Shown here: one piece after another, positions 1-13,200 of the stretch | How the letters are laid out: every line of letters begins with the position of its first letter | Position numbering within the stretch: the first letter of the stretch is position 1 | DNA from: Conchocele bisecta | Lineage: Eukaryota; Mollusca; Bivalvia; Lucinida; Thyasiridae | Direction: 5' to 3' | Length of the DNA: 64,000 nucleotides | Assembly (NCBI GenBank): GCA_029237695.1 | Contig: CM055272.1 | Span: 13,132,042-13,196,041 of the forward strand | Made by a program: the position numbers and the translations under genes | The notes under the pieces: model-generated | What the model was told of the DNA's origin: nothing | Databases searched by the model: none | What the model saw: the letters and a program-made list of their open reading frames with translations, nothing else

Positions 1-1015
1 GTCTAAACCATGGTTTAGGCTCCCAAACCCCAGTTTGAGCAATTATTGTGCATTTGGCCAGAAACTGCCGTTTGAGATCGTAATCGGTAGTTAATTTACG
101 AAATCGGCCTAAACGGTGGTTTCTGCTACCCGTCACAACCTGAGTTACGATTGGTTAAATGATCACAAAGCCTAGTTATCATTGGCTGATCGCACAATAA
201 TTGCTCAAACCAGAGTTTAAGAAAACTACAGTTTGGGATCACGATTGGCAGTTTTTTTCCTAAACTGTGGTTTGGGTCCAAACTGGGTTTTAGGCTTTTT
301 ATTGGATTACGACCTCAAACGGCAGTTTCTGGCCAAATGCACAATAATTGCTCAAACTGAGGTTTGGGAGCCTAAACCCTGGTTCAGACTCTCAAACTGG
401 GGTTTAGTGAATTATTGTGCATTTGGCGAGCCTAAAATAGGGTTTGAGCTCAAACCGTGGTTTAAGCTATCAGAAACCCTAGTTTGAGAGTCTAAACGGT
501 GGTTTCTGCCGCCAAGTGCACAATAATTGCTCAAGCCAGGGTTTAAGAAAACTACCGTTTGGGATCACGATTGGCAGTTGTTTTCCTAAACTGTGGTTTG
601 GGTCCAAACTGGGTTTTAGGCTTTTTATTGGATTGGATTAAACGACTCAAACAACGGCAGTTTATTCCTCAAACGGCAGTTTCTGGCCAAATGCATAATA
701 ATTGCTCGAACTGGGGTTTAGACTCTCAAACTGGGGTTTAGTGAATTATTGTGCATTTGGCGAGCCTAAGCTAGGGTTTGGGCAGTCTAAACTGGGAGTT
801 GAGCTCAAATCGTGGTTTAAGCTATCAGAAACCCTAGTTTGAGCGCATAAACGATGGTTTGAGCCGCCAAATGCGCAATAATTGCCCAAACCAGGGTTTA
901 AGAAAACTACCATTTGGGATCTCAAATGGCAGTTTAAGTCCAAACGAGGGTTTGAGGAGCTTAAACTAGGGTTTAAGCTCCAAACCATGGTTTAAGGAAT
1001 TATTGTGCATTTGGC
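1..1015. repeat. fold-back repeat made of AAACC..GGTTT modules
   Basis: The whole stretch is built from short modules such as CTCAAACTGGGGTTTAG, most of them imperfect palindromes around AAACnnnGGTTT. They are interspersed with the word AATTATTGTGCATTTGGC, which appears in both orientations. A block starting AAGAAAACTAC at about 218 recurs at 546 and 900, so a larger unit of about 330-350 bases is repeated. The repeat stops sharply near 1015 with GAATTATTGTGCATTTGGCA and is cut by the window on the left. No gene is supported in it; the open frames here are repeat translations. Confidence 0.75.
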
Positions 1016-1157
1016 ACTGGAAATAACACTACTGCTAGTGTAGTGTGATATTTAAATACACCGTGAAAGCTCATTTTAGACCTGAACACTCATAGTCACG
1101 TATGCGACTTCTTCGAATTTGATTTCGCAGATCTACCACCTTATATCGCCAACTTAC

Positions 1158-1291
1158 ATGGGGACGGTGGGGACAGTAATGTCGGCCACCTTGTACTGCC
1201 AGAAACCCTCGATGTCATTGTCTGTGAGGCTCGTGTAAAATCCCTTGAAGTTGTTAGTGTACTTTGTCGTTAGCTGAGTCTTGATGAATGT
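1158..1291 (-). CDS. CTLD-4 M exon
   Basis: This exon is the middle of lectin domain 4. A pyrimidine-rich GTGTTTCAG acceptor gives phase-0 entry, and a GTAAGT donor leaves two bases of a codon. It reads TFIKTQLTTKYTNNFKGFYT, then SLTDNDIEGFWQYKVADI. The start aligns with WLKEQL and YVKNQL of the other M exons. The usual W-x-G-L reads Y-T-S-L and W-x-W reads W-Q-Y, so it is somewhat divergent. The open frame continues upstream of the acceptor, but I place the start here because phase and alignment agree. The C exon must lie left of position 1. Confidence 0.82.
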
Positions 1292-4200
1292 CTGAAACAC
1301 AGCGTGAACAGTCGATGGAAGAGCCTTAAACCTGGACTCCCACATCCCAGGTTGTAATATATGGCGACATATTTGTTCATCCAGTCTTTAGATATGACAT
1401 TTTTCGGGCAAAAGGGCCACTTTCAGTTATCATTATTGGACGTATTAATTAATCAATAGTGTAGCTTTTATAGCAATACTTAAATGTCTGCTATTTATTT
1501 TCCATTTTTTCTCATCAACATATGCTTTGACAACATTTTAGAATCATTTACATTTCCAATGGAAATGATTCAAACGTGTTGGCCGGCCTTAAATTACCGT
1601 ACCTATTGTGTTAAACACAAAGAATCAACCAATCAATCGAAGGCTTTGGTCAAACCATGCTATTTCTAAGAAAGAAGACATATATAAAACAAAAGCAGAC
1701 GATTAATTTTCCCGCATTCTAAGGTTGAGAGGTGGAAATGTTTCTAAAGTGTTGTTGTCAAACCATGTTTTATTAAGAAATGATTCTAAAGTATTTCCAG
1801 ACCGTGTCTTTCTTTTTTTCTTTACAGACAAAAAAGCCAATATAGAGCAGCAGATGACAATTTATGTTTCCAACACTCTAAGGGTTACATAGTGATCGAC
1901 ATAGCTACCCATTCGGCGCCTGTATCCACGTTCAGCAAGGACGGTATGGCCGTGGCCGAAATTCCCTGCTGACCACAGAACGTGACCGCCTCCGACTGCG
2001 TGAACCAGTAGGAGGAGTTCTTGTACTCCGTAAACAGGTAACAGTTGAAGCCCGATCCGCTGTCCGCCGGCCGAGATATCCATGTTCCGCCCATCGTCGG
2101 GCAATGGCCTGCAATGAGATATATGGCTATGACTGGAGAAATGGGGCGGATGCAGATGTGAACTATCAACCATTTCCGTGAACGGTAACAGAAGTTATAA
2201 GAGATTTACCACAATGTTGAGTTGGTGGACGCGGACGACGACGTAAACTGTGCCAACTATGGACAACAATACGTGGCAAATATAATTATTATCAGTTATT
2301 ACATTTACTTTTTGTTTAAATAGTTTTAATTTAGTTTCTGTTTATATCGTCCACATTACGCTCGCCAGACTTGATCTATGGGCGGTGTGTTGAAAGTTTT
2401 GAACGGGCGCTACTCAAACGCTAATGGCTAGTGTCTGTTTCACAAAACCTTCCCTCTGTTCTCTGGAAAATGTTCAAGACAAATAAGTGGCAGATTTAGG
2501 TCATATTTAGAGTCGTTTGCTAGTAACTGTGTGAGATCTTCTCCGGTTGTCGAAACTACCAATCATTGCCTATTGTACTCGCGGGACAATCCCTTTACTA
2601 TGACATGGTCTCCATAAACTATTGCGTTTAGTATAAACTTTGTAATCTTCAAGGACGTAAGATGTGTACTCTTCCTCGAATGCTGTGAGATGATCAGTGG
2701 CTTCATTCCGAAGAGAACTACTATTCTATGAATACCAATGTTAGCCAATTGGTTTCAAACCGCCTCAAACTGGTGGATCATAGGCAATTTGTATGGAACC
2801 GTCATAGAACAAGTCCGAAGAACCTGTTATATTAATATGCGAGTGGAATGTAGTAGTTCCGGTGATGGCGTAACCTCATATGCTCCTTTCGATAAGATAT
2901 GCCGGTTATTCTCTTTCTGCTTTGTTAGAATAGTTCTACTATGTACACCTGTCCACGTTGACGCAATCCTCCCACCAGTGTGATACCTTTTATCTGTGTG
3001 CGGCCATGTTCCGCGAAACAACTGTTGATTCCAGTATGTGCCGTTTGTGCGGTATTTAACTGGTACTTACTATGAATGCGCTCTTTCACGCGATATGTAG
3101 AAGGGTATGTTGCTTTCTTCGCCTTGTGCACCGCCTTGCGCACCGCCTTGCGCACCGCCTTGCGCACCACCGCCGTGCGCACCGCCTTTCGCACCACCGC
3201 CTTGCTGTTACGTATACGTCAACGATCCGTCTGAAGAGTACCCCTAAATCTTCTCCCGTGATAAATAGCAAACGACGTGTTATTCGCAAGACTGCGCTTA
3301 TGGGACGTCTTAATAGCACTTGCCACTTCGGTAGCGATTCCGCCCAGTTACATCACTTTCGTTGTGGTGGGTAGCAAAGTGAATATTTTGTTTTAATGTT
3401 CGATTTGTCTATTCGCATTCCCCCTGCGACTGGGGTGGTAAGTTCGGCTATGTATCAACCGTGTCCCATTTATTTCTAGCAATGCTTTGAACTCTCCACA
3501 AAATTCAGTCCCATTGTCACATTGTACGCTCTTGTGTTCACATATGATGAGTTCATTACCTTCGTTACCTCATTAGAGGTTGTTGATGTTTACGGCCTTG
3601 GCATAATAAATCAAAAATAGACATCTACCATCTGTAGGATATATCTAAGTGTCCGGCCATTCATTTCAAATCTCTCCTTTGAAATGTAAATCTTCTTTGA
3701 GGTCGATTTAATTGCTCTTGATTTTGCGAAAATATCTTGGAGAAAGCAATTCATTTTATTTTCCGATTATCTTCAATACAAGCTTTGTACAACATGAAGC
3801 TTAAGCATCCACTTATAAGCCAAATCATGGAGCTACACCATCTTTTACTTTCGTCTGGCACGGACATTATTTTGTGTTGGCTCCCAGTCATACTGTTATC
3901 ACGGGAAATGACAAGACAGATAGTGCTGCCAATTTGACTACCAAAAAAGTGGGCAAGTCCCCATTATATTGTTCAATTAGCCCAATATGTCACTATACGG
4001 AAAACAATGTGATGGTCAGCTGAATTCCACAGCTAAACTCATTTTTGCATATTTCATAATAATGCCCGTAACATTTAATTTGGTTGTCTGAGACACAATT
4101 ACCCCGAGATAAAAAATGTTCACAATGTCATTTTACATGATATATTGAATAACAAATTGTAATTTATTCATTTGGTGACGAAATAATAATACAAATAAGT

Positions 4201-7200
4201 AAGAAATGTGTTGTTTATTTTCACAATTGTTTAGATATATGTTCGAAATGTCACCAATTATCTGAAACATTAACCATATTCATTGTATGTTTTATCTCAA
4301 TAAGTTTATTTATGGTCAGTCATAAGTAATATAATAAAATGTGTTAAAACTTTTCTGAAATGACTGGAGTAATGGTCTTTATGACATTTCTGACCTGTCT
4401 AGATTCTGATCCTCTAGCGATGTATCGCATCGTTGTACTTAAGGATCTATACACCGCATTAGAAGCAGGGCAGAGGATTTACTGACTGAATGTAGACCCT
4501 GAATAGAGTGTGGGGATGCACATATTGATCTGGAGCTACACTGGTCACATAACCATATGCCCTATTTCTCCAGTCACAGTCACCAATGAGTCATAGGTTG
4601 ATAGTTTCCATATTGACTCGCCGCATTGTTGATGAGCCTCCATCTATTCATATGCATCTGGTTGCTGTACACTATGTATTTGCAGTCATCACGTATGTGT
4701 ATTGAACTGATGGCTAAAATATGTAGACCTAATTCAGATTACCGATACACCGACGGTGATTAACGCATCTCCTTATTTAGCCGATATTGATTCACACTAT
4801 GCGTATTTGCAGTAAATAATGTATATATCTATAACGTTGACATATGTATTAGAGTATAATAGCACGCGTGTATTTTGACAATGGTGTCAACATTAGCCAC
4901 CACTTATAAATTTACATCTATTGAACAATTTGACCCTCTGGGTTAAACTGCTTCGGGAATACAGCTTACAGTGTGAATCTGAGAAATATCAATTCACTCA
5001 TCATCGCTGTCAGAGGAATTATTTTCATTCAGGCGAAAGTCGTCGTCATCATCCGCCATGTTGGTACATGATAATAGCTTGCATACGTCTGTACATTTGA
5101 GTCCGTTGACGATGCATGAACCGTCACACGGCCGACATGATCAACTAGACTTACATGACACGAGTCCTAGCACGACTTCGGGAGCTGGGGATCCCGTCAT
5201 CCATTTGATAACTGGAACGCCGGTATCGCTTGATGTCCCTCCATGGTCTTCGTTGGGTGTTGGAATGTCTGGACAGTAAATTAAACTACGTCGCCAGATA
5301 TCATCCTGATGGTTAGCTCGACGGGCGTGTTGCCACAGTGTGTCGTCATATGAGGGCCGTTGGCCGCTCTCTATTTCCCCACTCCTGCTGTGAGCTCACT
5401 GACATCGATTGTTTCAGTGTTGTGGCAGTACAGCTGACAGGTGAACTCCTGGATGGTACGGAAGACTTCATTTGAGAGGACCCAGTCTTTTACAAAGTGA
5501 TGTGAATGCCTCTCTAAATTGTGGGTGACGAAGCAGGATCTTCAATACGCTCAACTTTTCTTGCCCGGCAAGTGCACTGACTGTCACATCCTGCCAATGG
5601 ATAAAATCCCATAAGGGCAGTGTATACTTTTGGTATACAGTTTGGTAATATCGATAAGCCCGACAGGTCATATTGTAGATCGCTAATTACTTTTCAACCT
5701 CCGCATGTTAGTTTCACACGAACATCCCTGCATGTGACGAACATGGACCTTATCCCTAGTTTCTATCTTTTATCCTGAACACTTGATTTTCAGCTAGAAA
5801 CGCCGTGAATGTGTTCTTGCTCTTGCCAAGAGTCGTCTCCAATTCTGTATTTTATATCCAGCCATTATCTTGGTGAAGGCGATCCCATCTTCTGAACAGC
5901 GATGAACTCGTTTGGCAGTTTTGATCGAATGACTCAGATGCACATCAAATATGACATCGATCCTCTCACTTTAACCACTGGCATGGAGCATCTGAGTGAA
6001 TATATAATCATTTGTATTAGTGCCATCCCGTCGATCAGTGTAGCGGAGGGGTGGGTAACGTTCTCAGCCGGCAAGATTTTGATCTCTAGATGCTTAGCAA
6101 GCACGACTTTCTTTCATGGTTCCATCTGTGTTTGCTAATGTCATTGACAGTGGACCAAGTGGATGCATGGTTCCCACTGGTCCTTGAATTCCTGGAAAGT
6201 CATGGAATTTGAAAAGAAAATGTATTCCAGGCCGGGAAAGCCGGGAATTTGCCTCTTGTTCTGAAAATGTCAATGAAAGTCATGGAATTTGGATTCCATT
6301 CCAATTATTGGTGTTGTTGAGGTAAGTTCAGTGCAATTTTGTGATTTCGAGCAAAACAATTTGGTGTGGTAAGGGCACCTGGTACCAAATCGGGATTTTG
6401 TAAATTCAATACTGAATTACTACTTCTCTCCCCAACACAGGTGTATTCCAGACTCGAAATGGCTCGTTATGAGTCGATCAGCCTTAAAACACCGTTTCAC
6501 CAGCATCATCCACGCAAATATGGGTCCTTGAATTTCGAAAACAGGTCCTTGAAAGTCATGGAAAAATCATGGCATTTGGTTGTCCCAAAAGAGTGGGAAC
6601 CCTGTGGATGAAATAGGACTTCATTCATCGCTAACTGTCTGTTTTATGCAACCAGCATTATGTTACCAAACAATTTTTTGGTCAGCTTTCAGGACAACGT
6701 CTTTGGATGTCACTGCCAGTTTTTACTCTATATTTCTTGATCGGTTCATGGAAGCGCTCACCCTCTCCAAAATGCTGCTTTATAAATACAGCATATGCAT
6801 TGTGACCATGTGCATGCGCTGTAAGAAGGCCGTTAGAACCCTCGGGTGTGGCGACTGTTCCGGTAGAGATAATAACAAGGTCTGATGGATCGCTGCCAAA
6901 CGGGTTTGTCCAGTTGTTGTGCAACAGATCCACAAGTGACACTACATCAGACTCATCTCTCTTTATTTGTGCCTTGCTAAGAATGGGTGACTTTGTCTGG
7001 ACGTTGGGTGATATATAATGCCGGAGTTATCTTAGAGCTAATGCACTGTGCTCTGCTGTGAGATAATAGCGTGTCCATGTACAAGGCTTCAGGCTAAATC
7101 CGCGAATGCATCCTGCAGTCCTGTGCATCCTTGTTGACAGTTTTCTCCGTAGTCTGATCAACAACAATCTTAGCTAACGGGTTTGTGTTCCTTAGCTGTA

Positions 7201-10200
7201 CGGAGAATCCCCCATTCTGGAAGTGAGCGTGCATTGTTGGACTTGTCTCATACAATCCGGACATCAAAGCGCAACAGACAGAAAAATGTCTACTGCGAAA
7301 AATGAGGGTTTCCTGCCACTGATGCATGCTAGATGAAGATGCCAGTCACCTTCTATGTCATTTGGGATCAATCACAGGAGAAGCGCTATCATTACTATAC
7401 ATGTATATGTCATCCAAAATGCTGCTAGTGGCCCTCTGTCATGTGGCAATTTATTATGTCCCTTGACATACAAATATAAAACATGTATATAGTGGCTGTG
7501 GCTGGAGAAATGGGTCTTATGAAATTCCTATCCTGATCATCCAGTCATGCAGCCTGATGAGAGATATACGGAACAGTGCATTCCCTGACAGACCGTGCAG
7601 ATGATCCACATACAATGATAAAGTAAGAGATGAGATATATATAGTACGAGATAAATACAGACAAATAAACAAGCTGGTGTAGTTTTCTAGCAAGTATTTT
7701 TTTACTGCAAAAATGGCAGATTTCTGACATGTTATTTTAGTTTTCTCTGAAGTTTGAGAACCGATGTTCAAATATCTTGTTTCAACGTATGTAAACTAGC
7801 ATACTGAAGATATTTCATCGGAGGTTACAAAGGTCTCAGACCATCAGATAAAATGTTATAGCCATATTTTATAATTTCATAAAAATATGGCGGCCATTTT
7901 GCAAAATGGCTGCTAAAAATTAGTTTAGCTGTGGAATTGAGACGGCCATCACCTTTTTTCAGTTAGGTAACATGTTACATTAACTGAAAATTATAGTGGC
8001 GACTTGCCCACTTTTTGGTAGTCAAACCTCATTTTTTGCCGATTGGCAGATGGACTAATAGCTTTGAAAACAATTGTTATATAGGACATGGAACCATTAT
8101 AGTGAAGTTGTGAAGTGAAGTTGGTTGAAATGTAAATAGTTTTAGTAATGTTGGACCATCCCTCACCTACGACGTTGTCAAGTTCACAAATGGCGGCGGC
8201 TTTGTTGTCACACCTGACGTCATTGTAGATTCCGGGACCCCACACCACGGCGCAGTTCTCGTTACCTTGGAAGTTATTCGGCTCCATGTTCCAGTTGCTA
8301 CAACAGCAGCGAGTAATGCACAGTGGAACCTCTCTAAGATATAGTTAACCCTTTGAACCCGAAAGCCCGCAATAGCCGATTATGCAATCAGTGCAGATCC
8401 AGATGAGCCGGCACGTAAAACACATCCACTTTTCATAAATGGGGTATATAGTTTTCGTTATTTGGTCCGTTCGTCCGGGCTGGCGAATGGGTAGTTTATG
8501 TGGCTAAGAGAACAATGGTAACTGTAAATTCCATTTATTCCGTTCTGTTGTGTGTGCTAATTATTACGTTTATGTGGCTGTTTTAAACAAAATAATAGCC
8601 ACTTAACTATGCATTCGTCGGTTCGTCCGTCCGTAAAATTTGCGTTAGTTTCTAGGTACCGGTTATCTCTGTAACCGTAAGTCAGATTGACTTGAAACTG
8701 CAAATGCTTGCACATGTAGTATCGGCGAAGAGACACCAAACATGGCTACCAAAACAAAATCCATTTAATGTGTGGTTCTATTGTACGTGTGTTAATGGGC
8801 AGTGCCAGAAATGACAGTCAGTGAGATAAACGCCTCTTAAATTATAAGGTTCGACAGTGTCCAGTCGTAGGTTGCACCCCCCCCCCCCCCCCACCCCGTT
8901 CAGCTACGGAGTTTACATAGATCACAGTTTATCACCGGTTGGAGTCTGAATTTAAATGCCGTATAACACAGGATAGTACATTTTGAAGAGCTCGAAAATA
9001 GGACAACCCCCTACGGGAGTAGGTTGTTGGATCCACCCCTGAACGTTATTGTTGCATCGTGTATATGCAGTACTTTCGGTACTTTGATAATCTGCTCAAA
9101 GAGCTGATTTACACATACATATTCCGGGGCCGCATGCATTACGTAGGTTTCGGCTTGGCCCCGGAATGAGCAAACAGCACGCGCTGTACGTTTGAACACG
9201 GCGGTGAGCGATGTCAAACAACGGCAGTCATGTAACAATTCGAGTTTACACGTTTTTGTTTGACCCACGTTTAGCTCACACTTGATATTTTGTTTGCCTG
9301 TAAACCAGTGTTTGTGGTTTGCATGTATGTGCTTTTCCCCTTGTATCGTCACTGCGCATGCTCAGTGATATAAAAAAAACACAGTGAATCATCGAAAACG
9401 TTTAACCGTTTTTATATTACTGCGCGTGTACAGAATTTCAAGATACACTGTTTTGCTTCAATGAGCATGGTTTTTACAGGAAATGATATGTCATGAACAT
9501 AATAAAACAAACGGTGAAAACCGCATTTCAGTCGTTTGCAAAGTGGAATGCAATGTTTTAATTGGTTAATAGGAACACATGAAACCCGCGTTTGGACAAC
9601 ACGTTTGGACCACGTTCACTTCTGGTTGCCAATGCGAAAACAAAAGCAAACGCGGTTATAATACTACATCACCCGACCACTTACATGACATTTTGAGCGA
9701 GTTTTGTACCGTCCGTCCACAGGTACGTCCCCTCTGTCTTCATATCCGTGAGCCCCGTCCACATCTCTGCACTGCTGATGATGGGATCCAGCAGTTGTTC
9801 CTTCAGCCACAACTGCAGCACAGGTAAATATCCATTGGTACAATTCCAATACAAGTCTACTACAGTGGAACACCGCTAAGCCGGACACCCGGTGGTTAAT
9901 TTAGATGGGTTTCATCCAGTTACCTATCAGGTAACATGGTTACGTGTTCATACCAGCAACAACAACAGAAAGTTGTCTCAGCTTGAACTCGTGGTATTTA
10001 CGAGTACTGAAAGCACTATCTAGCCTTTAGCATGTTTAGTGTCAACTACAGTTCTATTTCGGTATAATCACCCATATAATCACTCAGTGCATTAATTGAG
10101 ATAGTACTCCGGCCATACGCATCAGTGTGCTTCCGGTTCTGTAGTAAGCGTATCGGTGGGAATTATGTAATAATTTCCGATTTATAGCATTGTTTTACGC

Positions 10201-13200
10201 TGAACACCGATGTGATTATTACAAACGTAGTTTGTAAAATATATTTGCGAAATAGCAAGTTTATTTATCCCCGAATAACGTAGTTATTCGACTTATAAAC
10301 AGTGCACGTGGTGTACGAAATTCACTTCCGGTAAATTTGGAAGTTTTACATTGATATTCCCAATGTCGGACGGAAAACACAGCGTCACTGTGGACGAGGA
10401 GTCGTCCAAGAAACCCAGAGCGCAGTCAAGTAAGGGCAAGGGACGCGCGCTCAAAGAAAAAATGTCGCAGGAAAGTGACGTAGTCGCAAAAACCGCTGAC
10501 ATTCATGAAAAAATATTATGACTAGTCTGAAAAAGCAAAATTGAAAAATTAACCACAGTTTGTTAGAAAGTGCAAAACATGGAGGATGAATGTAGTACTG
10601 ACAGATACTACGAGTATGAAAATGAATTGGATTATGAGGATGTGGACTAGGACGTAAGTTGCCCAGCCGAAGCAGGGGACAGAGTTCCTAGTGCAGGGAG
10701 TAACACAGCGACTTCGCAGAAGCGCGCCTTAGATGAGAGCTCATCTAGATTTGCATCAATGTCCAAAAAATGCAAATCGCAAAAATATTGTGCTGAAAAC
10801 ATTGACTCTGCCTTAGCATTTCTTTATCAATGGAATTGACGAAGACAGATATGTGGAACTAATCAAGGACGAAAAAGCGCCGAGACCAGCGAATTGTGAT
10901 GGCCTCGTCACAGTGAAAACAAATCAACTGATTTGGGATGCATTGGGATCTAGCGCACGCATAAATGACAAAAAATTGCAGAACATTGAAACGTCTATAG
11001 TGAAGGCAGCAACCATTTTAAAGAAGACCGTAAATAAAATGGCGGGAGTTGAGAAAAAATATGAGCAGTTTGATGAGTGTATTGATGAGTGCACAGATGT
11101 GCTGGCACTCCTGGGACACGCCAATAAACAAGTAAATTGGACTCGCCGTGACTTACTGAAACCAGAAATTAAAGACGAGTATGTACATTTGTGCAAAATC
11201 GTCCATTTACTAAAGAATTGTTTGGTGACGATGTCTCAAAATCGGCCAAGGAGATAGAGGATTGCGCGAGAATAAGCAGCAAAATTAACGTCCGATGCGT
11301 TACAGAGGTCGTGGCCGTGGTACTAGAAGAAGCTCATATCATCCTTACGGGACGTACCACTATGCAGAAAACACAGTGCGGTACCCACTTCGTCTACTGA
11401 GACAAAAAACTACCACAGGAGGAGCTCGGGCAGAGCTCGCCAGTAACCGTTGGCACCCAGGTGAGTGATGAAACAGAAGATATGTTTGTTGCTGGTAGAC
11501 TGAAACTGTTTGTATATGAGTGGCGCAAATTAACTAGTGACCCAGTAATATTGGATATGGTCCAAAATTGTCATCTTGAACTCCATGAGAATATTTTTGA
11601 AAATACAAAATTTCCCACATACCAATTTAATAGCATAGAAACTGAAGCTATTGATAATGAAATTGATAAACTATTAAAAGTTATTAAACTTGCAAAACTT
11701 CAACCTGGCAGTTGTGTATCGCCCATTTTTGTACGACCAAAGAAAAATTTCGAATATAGAATGATACTGAACTTAAAAAAGTTCAATTAATTTGTACCAC
11801 ATCACCATTTTAAGATGGATACATTTGAAAAAGCATTGAATCTAATTACGAAAGCTGTCTGGATGGCTAGCATTTATTTGCGTCACGCATTTTATTCCGT
11901 ACCTGTTGCACTAGAGTACCAGAAGTACTTATGTTTCATGTGGAGGAACAAACTGTATCAGTATACATGCTTTCCAAATGGTTTGGCATCATGTCCCCGT
12001 CAGTTTACAAAATTGATGAAGCCAGTTTTTTCAAAACTAAGAAATATGGGACATGTAAATTCTGGATTTATCGATGACAGCCTCTTGTGTGGTGACACTT
12101 TTGATGAATGTGAAAAGAATGTGAATGACACAATGACGGTAATGTCAAATCTCGGTTTTATCGTAAACAAAGAAAAGTCGGTTTTTCAACCAACACAAAA
12201 AAATGATATTTCTTGGCAATGTTATAGATTCAGAACATATGACAGCTAAGCTATCGCAACATAAGGTAGATCACATAAAAACAGAATGCAAGAACTTGTT
12301 GTCGTTGTCAAAAGCTAGTATTGGACATGTGGCTTCGGTTATTGGTATATTAGTTGCATCTTTCTCAGCAGTGGAGTTTGGTAAATTGCACTATCGTGGT
12401 TTGGAAAGAGCCAAAGCCCATGCATTGAAGCGTAATTACGGTAATTACGATAGAATGATGACCATTACACCGTGTATGCAAAATGAATTGAAATGGTGGT
12501 ATCAAAACATTGCAAACCAGTGTCGACATATTAGCCAAGGCAACCCAGAAATAAAAATTCAAACTGACAGCAGCTTGCTTGGTTGGTGGGTTGTTTGCCA
12601 AGGTAAAACAACTGGTGGCCGATGGGCTAAGTGTGAGAAAACATATCACATAAATGTTCTAGAGCTACTCGCTATCAAGTTCGCATTGAAATCTCTGTTT
12701 GACACAATACAAAACAAACATGTTCTTATCCTGTGTGACAACTCCACGGCAGTGTGCTATGTTAATAATATGGGAGGTACCAAATCCGACCAATGTAACA
12801 CATCGCCAACGAAATTTGGCAAATTGCCAATGAATGTAATGTTTGGATAACATGCTCACACATACCAGGAAAGACAAATGAGGCTGATCATCCGTCAAGA
12901 AACTTCAATGATCAGTTAGAATGGGAGCTGTGCAGTGCAGTTTTTACCAACTCTGCAATAAATGGCAAAAACCTGATATTGATTTGTTTGCTACTCGGGT
13001 AAATACGAAATTGCCATTGTTTTGTGCATGGAAGCCAAATCCAGAGGCTGCATATGTTGATGCTTTTACTGTAGACTGGGGCATGTTTGACGTATGCTAC
13101 ATTTTCTGTCCTTTCAGTGTATTGACACGTGGCATTCAGAAGATCAGAATCGACAAGGCAAGGGGGATAATCGTAGCACCACTATGGCCGACACAACCAT

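Noticed and set aside
3072..3374. Arginine/histidine-rich frames on both strands
   Set aside because: Caused by the 12-bp GCGCACCGCCTT tandem repeat.
9011..9352. 113-codon minus frame
   Set aside because: No recognisable domain, no splice signals in register with the lectin gene, and part of it overlaps degraded repeat sequence.
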